From: DATFRY01 sp035489015
GTDB lineage: Bacteria > Myxococcota_A > Polyangia > Haliangiales > Haliangiaceae
Direction of reading: 5' to 3'
Assembly (NCBI GenBank): GCA_035489015.1
Contig: DATHKR010000335.1
Span: forward strand, 1 to 64,000
DNA: 64,000 nucleotides
The notes under the pieces are model-generated. The model was not told where the DNA came from. It searched no databases and saw only the letters and a list, made by a program, of their open reading frames with translations. A program made the translations under genes and the position numbers. Positions 9,095 through 21,874 of this stretch are shown one piece after another (positions within the stretch are counted from its first letter, which is position 1; the number at the start of each line of letters is the position of its first letter).

Positions 9095-9966
9095 CGCTCG
9101 CTCCCCCGTCCGCCGGTGCCGCCGGTGCCGCGGCCGCCGGTCCCGCCGGTGCCGCCCTGACCGGTGCCGCCCTGACCGGTGCCGCCCTGACCGGTGCCGC
9201 CCTGCCCGCCCTGGCCGCCCTGACCGCCCTGGCCGCCCTGGCCGCCCTGGCCGCCCTGGCCGCCCTCGCCGCCTTCCTCGCCGCCTTCCTCGCCGGCCCC
9301 GCCGCCGGCCATCGGCACCTTGCGGTTCACCGCCGCCGGGTCGGTGAAGTAGCAGGTCACCACGAACGACTCGTTGGGCCCGCCGACCACCGGGTAGCTG
9401 ACGGTCAGCGTCACCTTGCGGATCGCGTCCTTGAGGACGTCGCTGACCAGCGAGTAGTAGGTGCCCATGATGCCGGCGCCCATCGCGCTGGACGGGTCGG
9501 TGCCGTCGCCGCCCATGCCGAGCATCCCGCCCAGCCCGCCGCCCAGCCCGCCGGTGGCGCCGCGCTCGCCGTCGACCGCGCCGGTGGTCCCCGCGCCGGC
9601 CTGGCCCTGCCCGTTCATCGTCTGCAGGGTCGCCATGTCGGGCAGCTCGATCTTCACGATCTCCGACTTCCAGGTGATGGCCGGCCAGCCCTCCTCGGAG
9701 AAGGTGCCCTCCTCGACCTGGTCGAGCTCCTGGAAGCCCTCGCTGGTGAGGAGCTCCTCGATCTCGTACATCTTGCCGCGGGCCAGGTTGGAGGACGCGG
9801 TGATCATCTGCGCCTTCTGCGCCGCGTAGATGTTGCTCGCGGTGGCCCGCATGAGGACGACCAGCGCCGCGGCCAGGATGGCCAGCGCGATCATCACCTC
9901 GATGAGGGTGAAGCCGCCCTCGCCTCGCCGCGCGGCCGCCCTGACGTTGCCGGAGGACTCGATCAT
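9091..9966 (-). CDS. gspI: Type II secretion system minor pseudopilin GspI with glycine-rich tail
   Basis: A 291-residue protein beginning with a classic prepilin motif (GEGG / FTLIEVMIALAIL), placing it as GspI between gspH and gspJ. Typical GspI is about 120-130 residues. Here there is a Gly/Ala/Thr-rich insertion in the middle and a C-terminal tail of roughly 70 residues made of GGQ triplets and GTGQG units. The tail is encoded by exact short tandem repeats (9- and 15-bp). Start ATG 9964-9966 overlaps the gspH stop by 4 nt. The tail would project from the pseudopilus tip or fill the secretin lumen if exported. The tail's role is unknown. Confidence 0.88.
   Translation of the reverse strand: MIESSGNVRAAARRGEGGFTLIEVMIALAILAAALVVLMRATASNIYAAQKAQMITASSNLARGKMYEIEELLTSEGFQELDQVEEGTFSEEGWPAITWKSEIVKIELPDMATLQTMNGQGQAGAGTTGAVDGERGATGGLGGGLGGMLGMGGDGTDPSSAMGAGIMGTYYSLVSDVLKDAIRKVTLTVSYPVVGGPNESFVVTCYFTDPAAVNRKVPMAGGGAGEEGGEEGGEGGQGGQGGQGGQGGQGGQGGQGGTGQGGTGQGGTGQGGTGGTGGRGTGGTGGRGSER
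9151..9267. repeat. 15-bp and 9-bp tandem repeats inside gspI
   Basis: Positions 9151-9195 hold three exact copies of a 15-bp unit (GCCGCCCTGACCGGT). They are followed at 9196-9267 by eight copies of a 9-bp unit (GCCGCCCTG) with single-base variants. Both units are multiples of three, so copy-number change keeps the gspI frame and alters tail length. Confidence 0.9.
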
Positions 9967-10877
9967 GGCTCCTCCACCTCGTCGCCGGCCGCGTCGCGCC
10001 GCATGTGGCGGTCGACGTCGACCTCGCCGTCGCGCACCTCGACCCGACCGGTCAGGCCGTGCAGCAGCACGGTGAACTGATCGCCGTCCCGGTCGGCCAT
10101 CTCGATGATGGCCTTCTCCGACTGCCCCATCGGGAAGAAGTGGACGCTCACCTCGCCCTTGCTGATCGGATCGCGCAGGTGGGCGACGTGGATGCGGCGG
10201 ATGGTCACGCCATCGTCGCCGGACAGCTTGTGAACGTTGGGCGCCTGCGGATCGTGGTAGTTGGCCAGGTCGCCGCCCGACGACGCCGCGACCCCGCAGC
10301 GCGCGGTGCCGACCCGCACCCCGGCGATCGCGGCCGCCGCCTTGAGCGCCGCCTCGGGCGAGTCGGCGTCGGTCACCTCGCCGACCGCCGCGCCCATCCC
10401 GGCCATCCCGCCCATCGCGCCTTTCCCGCCCAGCGCGCCGAGCCCGCCCATGGCGCCCATGGCGCCCATCGCGCCCATCCCGCCGGGACCGGCCACGCCG
10501 CCCTGCGGCGCCGACATCGGGTTGGGCTGCTCGGCCAGGCGAGCGAGCGCCTCCTGATCCGGCTTCTGCTCCTCGCTGTCCTCGTGGCGCATCTGGATCG
10601 GGTCGGGGCACGCCTCGACCCGGTAGGTCTGCTGGTCGAGGTCGAACACGATGCGGTGGTGCATGCCGCTCTCCGCGGCCAGGTTCCTGGCCGCCTTGAG
10701 CGCGGCCGCCACCTCGCTGGTGTCGGCCCGGAGCGCGCTCTTGGTCACCGCTCGCACCGTGTACGAGCCGAGCACCAGGAGCAGCCCCATCAGCCCCAGC
10801 ACCAGCATGATCTCGAGGAGAGTCATGCCGGCCTGGCCAGCCTGGCCGGCTGGGCTATGTGAACCGGGGCGGGCCAT
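9963..10877 (-). CDS. gspH: Type II secretion system minor pseudopilin GspH
   Basis: A 304-residue pseudopilin with a prepilin motif (GQAG / MTLLEIMLVLGLMGLLLVLG) and a GspH-like body (ARNLAAESGMHHRIVFDLD). Ordinary GspH is about 170 residues; this one carries an internal low-complexity insertion near residues 125-165 built of GAMGAMGAMGG-type units. It lies between gspG and gspI with ATGA overlap at its 3' end. GspH is a minor pseudopilin near the pseudopilus tip. Confidence 0.88.
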   Translation of the reverse strand: MARPGSHSPAGQAGQAGMTLLEIMLVLGLMGLLLVLGSYTVRAVTKSALRADTSEVAAALKAARNLAAESGMHHRIVFDLDQQTYRVEACPDPIQMRHEDSEEQKPDQEALARLAEQPNPMSAPQGGVAGPGGMGAMGAMGAMGGLGALGGKGAMGGMAGMGAAVGEVTDADSPEAALKAAAAIAGVRVGTARCGVAASSGGDLANYHDPQAPNVHKLSGDDGVTIRRIHVAHLRDPISKGEVSVHFFPMGQSEKAIIEMADRDGDQFTVLLHGLTGRVEVRDGEVDVDRHMRRDAAGDEVEEP

Positions 10878-10880
10878 GGA

Positions 10881-11347
10881 TCACTCGGTCTTGGCGCCCC
10901 CGGTGTCCCACGACTTGAGATCGTCCTTGGTGTCGAGCTTGCCGTCCGACCCCATCGAGACCACGCCGACGCCGCCCGGCACACCCTCCGGCACGTTCTC
11001 GCCGCACAGCAGGATCATCGGGTGGCCCCACGGATCCTTGCCCTCCTTGTCGTTGGAGTACTTGGCCACCTCGCTGACGTCGGCCGGACACGCCTTGCCC
11101 TGGTTGTCCATCGTCCAGCGGGCGTACGACTCGGTCGCCAGGCGCTGCACCATGCTCTTGGCCAGCTCGGTCTTCGACTCGCCGAACATCTCCATCAGGC
11201 GAGGCCCGAACAGGAAGCCCATCACCAGCGCGATGATCGCGAGCACGATCAGGATCTCCAGCAGGGTCATGCCGGCCTGGCGGACCAGGCGGGCGACCGC
11301 GGGGCTCTGCACCTCGGGCGTTTCGATCGACGTATCCATTGGGGGCC

Positions 11348-11351
<4 letters not shown>
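10881..11351 (-). CDS. gspG: Type II secretion system major pseudopilin GspG
   Basis: About 156 residues with the prepilin motif (RQAG / MTLLEILIVLAIIAL). The body has the GspG-diagnostic DPWGHP and the calcium-site-like loop MGSDGKLDTKDDLKSW. GspG subunits form the pseudopilus shaft that acts as a piston. The start at 11351 gives an ATGA overlap with gspF; a second ATG at 11337-11339 is equally possible and would shorten the leader by four residues. The length fits the family. Confidence 0.93.
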
Positions 11352-12583
<1,232 letters not shown>

Positions 12584-12584
12584 C

Positions 12585-14428
<1,844 letters not shown>

Positions 14429-14432
<4 letters not shown>

Positions 14433-17299
14433 TCCTTTTGCCCGGTCGCTGCTGCCGCGCTCGCGCTGGCCGCGGCGGCCGCCTTGCGCTTGCGCCGCGC
14501 GCCGGCCCTGGCGCTCTTCTTGCCCTTGCCGGCCTTCTTGGCTCTGGGCGCGGGGGCGGGCTGGTCGGCGTCGGCGCTGGAGCCCTTGTCCTTGTCCTTG
14601 TCCGCGTCGCCGTCGTCCCCGGGGACCTGCTCACCGTCGGGCGGCGGCTGCTCCTCGGGCGGACGCTCGTCCAGGTACTCGACCGCGCCGTCGGGGAAGC
14701 CGACCTGCTTCTGCTCCAGCTCCTGCAGGACCTTGGCCTCCTGCTCCACCTCGCGGACCCGGCGGTTGACCTCGGCGATGAGGCCGCGCTTGCGCCCGAA
14801 GTCCATCTCCGGCCGGTACTCGATGTCGCGGAAGGTCGAGAAGGTGCGCATGAACTCGCGCTGCTCGCGCACCCGCCGCTCCACGATCCGCTCGAGGTCG
14901 ACCTGGTTGTGCACGATGTACGGGGTGAGGACGATGAGGAGGTTGCGCTTCTCCTTGCGCTTCTGGCTGAACTTGAACAGGTAGCCGAGGATCGGGATGT
15001 CGCCCAGGAGCGGCACCTTCGACTCGCTGTTGGTGATCTTGTCGGAGATGAGGCCGCCCAGCACCACCGCCTGCTGGTCGCGGACCAGGACCACGTCCTT
15101 CAGCGTCTTCTTCGACCAGGACGGGCCCAGGCCGGCGAAGTCCTGCGAGGCGATGTCGTTGATGGTGAGGTCGATCTTCAGCTTCACCTCGTCCGACGCG
15201 TTGATCTGGGGCGTGATCTTGAGGTTGAGCTCGACGTCCTGGCGCTGGATCGACTGGGTCGGAAAGAACCCTCCCGCCGCGCCGCCGGTCGCGCCGCCGG
15301 GCAAGCCGACCAGGGCCGACTGGTACGGGATGTTCTGGCCGACCGAGATCTCGGCCTCCTCGTTGTCGGTGGTGAGGATGTGCGGCGACGACAGCACGTC
15401 CAGGTTGCTGGTGTTGGCCAGGGCCTGGAGCAGCACCCCGTACGACGGGATGCTGGTGCCGAGCAGCTCCTGGGCCCCGGGCAGGAGGTGGCCGAGCGCG
15501 CCGCCGATGAGCCCGGTCGCGCTGGCGATCGACGCCACGTTGAGCGACGAGAGGTTCGAGTGCTGGACGCCGCCGATGATGAGGTCGCCGTCGCCGACCT
15601 CGGCGCCGGCGTGCCACGCGGTGCCCAGCTCGCGGCTGTTGTCGATCCCGATCTCGACGATGGTCGCCTCGATGTAGACCTGCGGCCGGGGCACGTCGAG
15701 CTTGCGCAGCACCTCGCGCAGGGCCAGGAAGTCCTTGACCGACGCGACCACGACCAGCGAGTTGGTCGGCTTGTCGTGGGTGACGCGGACCTGGCCCTCG
15801 AACGCGGCCGCGCTGTCGGCGTTGGCGGCCGGGCGCTGCGGCTCGATCTGCGGCCGGTCGGGCCGGCCCGGGCGGCCGCCGGTGGTGCCGCCGCCGGACG
15901 GCTGCTGGATGCCGCTGATCACCGCGGTCAGCGTGGTCGCCATCTCCTCGGAGTCGGCGTTCTCGAGCGGATAGACGTGGATGCGGCCGGCCCCCTCGAC
16001 CTCGACGCTGACGTCGAGCCGGTTGACCAGCGCCTTGACCCGGAGATACGCCGGCTCGCTGGCCAGGATGATGAGCGCGTTGGTCCGCTCGTCGGCCAGG
16101 ATCTTGGACGGGACCGCGCTCTCCACCTCGGCCTCGACGTTGCCGGTGTCCGGCGCCTGCGGCTGCTCCGGGGTCGGCTGGCGGGTCTCGCGCGCGCGCC
16201 GGCCGCGCGGCGGCGGCGGCGCCTGGTTGCCGCCCTGCGGCGCGTTGGCGTCCTTGGTGCCGAGGATCTCGCCGAGGGTGGTGGCCATCTCGGTGGCGTC
16301 GGCGTACTTGACGCGCAGCATGTAGAGACGCTCGCCCATGACCGGGGTGTCGACCGCCAGCATCAGCGACGCCATCCGGCTGATGTGGGTGCCGAAGTCG
16401 GTCACCACGACCACGCCGGCCTTGGGCACGCCCTTGACCGCGCCGTTGACCGATTTGAGCTCGTTGAGGATGTTGGCGACCTCGTCGACCGGCAGGTGCT
16501 CCGGGCGCAGGACCATGCGCACCATCTGATCCGAGTTGGCCGGGCGGCCGCTGGTGTAGATCGGCAGCGGCGCGCTCTTGGCCTGGGCGTACTCGACGAT
16601 CTCGAGCACGTTGCCCTTGGGCACCACGGTCAGCCCCATGCTCTGCAGCGCGACCAGGAACACGCTCCACGCCTGGCGCGCGTTCATCGACTCCGGCGAC
16701 TTGATCGTCACCTTGGCCGCGCGCGTGCCGATCGCCGACGAGTAGATGAAGTTCTTGCAGGTGAAGCTGAACGCCCAGGTGACGAGATCCTTCAGCTCCA
16801 CGTCGGGTGCCAGGTTCACCTTGAAGCGGCCCTTGGCCTTGTCGCACGCGTACAGGCTGTCGTCCTCGGCCGCCTGCTGCTCGGCCGCGCTGGTCCCGGC
16901 CGGAGTGCGCGACCCGCCGCGCGCGCCGCTGGTCGCCGCTGCCGGGGTCCCGGTCGCGCCGCTGGCGCCGCCGGTTCCCGTGGCGCCGGCGGTGGCTGCG
17001 CCGGCCGTGGCCGCGCCGGTGGTGCCCGCGCCGGCGGTGCCCGCCGCGCCGCGCCGACCGCGCCCCGGTCGCGTGCCCGGCCGGTCGGCCGCGGGGCCGC
17101 CGGTGGTCGTCCCGGTACCGGTCGCCCCGGGCGTGGCGCCCGCGGTCGGACGCGGCGACGGGATCGTCCCGCCGCGGACCGGACGGCCCTGCCCGCGCGG
17201 GGTCGACGGCTGCTGACCGTAGGCCGGCGCGAGGGGCAAGAGGAGGAGCAGCGCGACGACGGAGGCCGCCCGCACGAAGCAAAACCGTTCTTGGCTCAT
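14429..17299 (-). CDS. gspD: Type II secretion system outer-membrane secretin GspD
   Basis: About 956 residues. A signal peptide ends near AYGQQ. A long Gly/Thr/Ala/Pro linker (residues ~30-150, GATGTGG-like runs) precedes the N0-N3 domains (e.g. LKDLVTWAFSFTCKNFIYSS in N0). The secretin domain carries EISVGQNIPYQSA and VPLLGDIPILGYLF. A Lys/Arg/Ala-rich tail ends the protein. GspD forms the outer-membrane channel. A GTG at 17306-17308 would add three residues; ATG 17297-17299 is preferred, though neither has a clear ribosome-binding site. Secretins are usually ~650-750 residues, so the extra length is the linker and tail. The stop overlaps the gspE start. Confidence 0.95.
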
Positions 17300-17309
17300 C
17301 GGAGGCACG

Positions 17310-18275
<966 letters not shown>

Positions 18276-18278
18276 GGG

Positions 18279-19925
<1,647 letters not shown>

Positions 19926-20037
19926 GAAGGCCTCCGCCGCGAGCTAGTACAAGGCCGGTGCCAGCTCTGACCCCGTGTCAATTCGATAGGTTATGTCTGC
20001 GAAGGCGCGGCCGGAACCGGGGACGGTCGTCGGAGTG

Positions 20038-20080
20038 TGCCAGAGTGGCAGGCTGGCGCCAGCGCGATGCCACTCTGGCA
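20038..20080 (-). promoter_or_regulatory. Nested palindrome with sigma-54-like promoter upstream of regulator-gsp operon
   Basis: TGCCAGAGTGGCA (20038-20050) and TGCCACTCTGGCA (20068-20080) are exact reverse complements; each arm is itself TGCCA-N3-TGGCA, and the 17-nt centre contains the palindrome GCTGGCGCCAGC. Reading toward the regulator, TGGCAT-N5-TGGC matches the -24/-12 sigma-54 pattern (TGGCAC-N5-TTGC) with the GG and GC dinucleotides correctly spaced. The -12 lies about 130 nt before the regulator ATG. It also sits 20 nt past the stop of the NTF2-like gene, so a terminator hairpin is an alternative, but there is no T-run. Confidence 0.5.
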
Positions 20081-20100
20081 ACGGGCCGTTCGACCCCCGA

Positions 20101-20523
20101 TCAGCGGGCGGGCGGCCCGGGCGGCGCGGCGACCGGGCTGAAATGAAGCCCGGCCAGGAGCCACCGGCCGTCGCGGCGCACCGCGACGTGGGTGACGCGA
20201 AACCGACCGGCGGCCGGGGCCCCTCGATACGCGGCCTCCTGGGTCTGCAGGCCGATCGCCACCGCGGTGTCGCCGTACTCGCGCACCTCGACCTCGTCCC
20301 AGGTCAGCGACTCGACGACGAGCGCGCCGCTCCGGTAGCCGTCCAGCCACTGCTTCTTGTCGATGACGAAGCCGACCGGGCCGACCAGCCGGAGGTCGTC
20401 GGTGCTGAGCGCGTCGAGTGCCGCGGCGTCGCCGCGCAGCTCGGCCTGGCGCCGGCGCTCCTCGAGCTCCTGGAGCTCCTCGCGCGCGCTGGTGGGGTTC
20501 TTGGTGGTGCTGGTCATGGTCAT
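20101..20523 (-). CDS. NTF2-like / SnoaL-fold nuclear transport factor 2 family protein
   Basis: A 140-residue protein starting at ATG 20521-20523 with a good AAGGAGG site upstream. The pattern fits the cystatin-like NTF2/SnoaL fold: an N-terminal helix (ELQELEERRRQAELRGD), DLRLVGPVGFVIDKKQWLDG, and a C-terminal strand RVTHVAVRRDGRWLLAGLHFSP. Members bind small ligands or act as isomerases/cyclases; no specific active site is recognisable. It overlaps the SDR stop by 4 nt, so the two are co-expressed under the MarR-controlled promoter. Confidence 0.85.
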   Translation of the reverse strand: MTMTSTTKNPTSAREELQELEERRRQAELRGDAAALDALSTDDLRLVGPVGFVIDKKQWLDGYRSGALVVESLTWDEVEVREYGDTAVAIGLQTQEAAYRGAPAAGRFRVTHVAVRRDGRWLLAGLHFSPVAAPPGPPAR

Positions 20524-21353
20524 GGGGTTGCCTCCTTGTTCATGGTCTGACCCTGGCGGTACATGCGCGGCGGCTTCAGCCCGGCGGACTGCCCGCCGTC
20601 GATCGGGATGACGGCGCCGGTGATGAACGACGACTGCTCCGAGCACAGCCACAGGACCGCGTCGGCGACCTCCTGGGAGCTGCCGATGCGGCGCATCGGG
20701 GTGGCCAGGGCGGCCTGGCGCTGGGCCTCCTCGCCGGCGGCTTCGAGGTGATGGGTGAGGATCGGCCCGGGCGCGACCACGTTCACCCGGATGCCCTGGT
20801 CGGCGTAGTCGAGCGCAGCCACCCGGGTCAGGCCGATGATGCCGGCCTTGCCCGCGACGTAGGCCGACAGGTGATTGAAGCCCTGGATGCCGGCCAGCGA
20901 GGCCATGTTGACGATGGCCCCGCCACCCGAGGCCAGCATCGCGGGGATCTGATACTTCATCCCGAGGAACGTCCCGCGGATGTTGGTGCGGATGCCGCGG
21001 TCGAACGCGTCGACGTCGATCTCGGCCAGCGGAGCGGGCCTGGGCCCGTCGGTGGCGTTGTTGAAGGCGGCGTCCAGGCGGCCGAACCGGTCGACCGCGC
21101 GGCCGACCAGCGCGTCCATCGAGGCCGGGTCGCCGACGTCGGTGACCACGGCCAGGGCCGCGCCCCCGGCCGCGCGGATGCGAGCGGCGACCTCCTTGAG
21201 CGCCTCCTCGTCGCGGGCCCCGAGCACGACGGCGGCGCCGGCCCGCGCGAACGCCTCGGCGGTGACCGCGCCGATGCCGCGGCTGGCCCCGGCCACCAGG
21301 GCGACCTTGCCGGCCAGCGGGGCGGTGGTGGGTTGGTTGTTTGTGCTGTCCAT
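20520..21353 (-). CDS. SDR-family oxidoreductase
   Basis: A 277-residue classical short-chain dehydrogenase/reductase. It has the nucleotide-binding motif (AGASRGIGAVTAEAF), an NNAT-type structural motif, catalytic Ser in NMASLAG, YVAGK (YxxxK) and C-terminal ITGAVIPIDGG. The Asp/Arg region after the second strand (GARDEEAL) suggests NADP(H) preference. It starts at ATG 21351-21353, immediately downstream of a clear TTGACA/CATCCT promoter and a MarR-type operator. It is divergent from the MarR gene, implying that MarR represses it until an unknown, perhaps aromatic or aldehyde, ligand appears. The substrate is not identifiable. Confidence 0.93.
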   Translation of the reverse strand: MDSTNNQPTTAPLAGKVALVAGASRGIGAVTAEAFARAGAAVVLGARDEEALKEVAARIRAAGGAALAVVTDVGDPASMDALVGRAVDRFGRLDAAFNNATDGPRPAPLAEIDVDAFDRGIRTNIRGTFLGMKYQIPAMLASGGGAIVNMASLAGIQGFNHLSAYVAGKAGIIGLTRVAALDYADQGIRVNVVAPGPILTHHLEAAGEEAQRQAALATPMRRIGSSQEVADAVLWLCSEQSSFITGAVIPIDGGQSAGLKPPRMYRQGQTMNKEATP

Positions 21354-21359
21354 GACCAC

Positions 21360-21388
21360 AGGATGTACATCGAATGGTTCGATGTCAA
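21360..21388 (-). promoter_or_regulatory. SDR operon promoter (TTGACA-N17-CATCCT)
   Basis: On the minus strand, -35 TTGACA (21388-21383), a 17-nt spacer and -10 CATCCT (21365-21360) lie with the -10 just 6 nt before the SDR ATG, predicting a leaderless transcript. The spacer contains the 19-bp operator at 21367-21385. Confidence 0.75.
21367..21385. promoter_or_regulatory. MarR-type operator palindrome
   Basis: A perfect 8-bp inverted repeat with a 3-nt centre, ACATCGAA-TGG-TTCGATGT. Size and symmetry fit a winged-helix MarR dimer. It covers the spacer and the edge of the -35 box of the SDR promoter, a position that would block RNA polymerase. A further ATCGAA half-site lies at 21400-21405 near the marR promoter. 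Confidence 0.75.
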
Positions 21389-21414
21389 ATGATTCTATCA
21401 TCGAATAGATCTGC

Positions 21415-21420
21415 TATCCT
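21415..21420 (+). promoter_or_regulatory. marR -10 box
   Basis: TATCCT, ending 6 nt before the ATG. The -35 region 17 nt upstream is poor (ATTCTA). The placement is the same as for the citrate synthase -10 box at 53819. Confidence 0.5.
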
Positions 21421-21426
21421 GGCCCC

Positions 21427-21855
21427 ATGCCCGCCCCCGGCACCCGGCCGCTCGGCCTCGAGCTCGCCCGCACCGCCCGCGCGATCGGCCGCGCCTTCGA
21501 CGACGCCCTGGCCGCCGCCGACGGCACCGCGTCGACCTGGCAGATCCTGATCGCGCTGAAGAGCCGGCAGATGGCCAACCAGCGCGAGCTGGCCGACGCG
21601 GTCGGCATCCAGGACGCCACCCTCACCCACCACCTCAACGGCATGGAGTCGAGTGGCCTCCTGACCCGCCGCCGCGATCCCGACAACCGCCGCATTCACA
21701 TCGTGGAGCTGACCCGCGACGGCGAGGCGCTGTTCCGCCGCCTGCGCGCCGCCGCGGTCGGCTTCGACCAGCGCCTCCGCGCCGGCATCGCCGCCGAGGA
21801 CCTGGCCGCGTTCGAGCGGGTGCTCGCCCGCCTGCTCGCCAACGTCAGCGACTGA
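21427..21855 (+). CDS. MarR-family transcriptional regulator
   Basis: A 142-residue winged-helix regulator. The DNA-binding domain has ANQRELADAVGIQDATLTHH as recognition region and the RRDPDNRRIHIVELT wing, both typical of MarR. It is divergent from the SDR gene, with a palindromic operator between them, so it most likely represses the SDR-NTF2 operon and itself. The start ATG lies 6 nt after a TATCCT -10 box (21415-21420), suggesting a leaderless mRNA. There is no Cys in the usual redox-sensing position (OhrR-type), so a ligand-responsive mode is more likely. Confidence 0.92.
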   Translation: MPAPGTRPLGLELARTARAIGRAFDDALAAADGTASTWQILIALKSRQMANQRELADAVGIQDATLTHHLNGMESSGLLTRRRDPDNRRIHIVELTRDGEALFRRLRAAAVGFDQRLRAGIAAEDLAAFERVLARLLANVSD

Positions 21856-21874
21856 GCTCGCCGATGCAGTGGTG

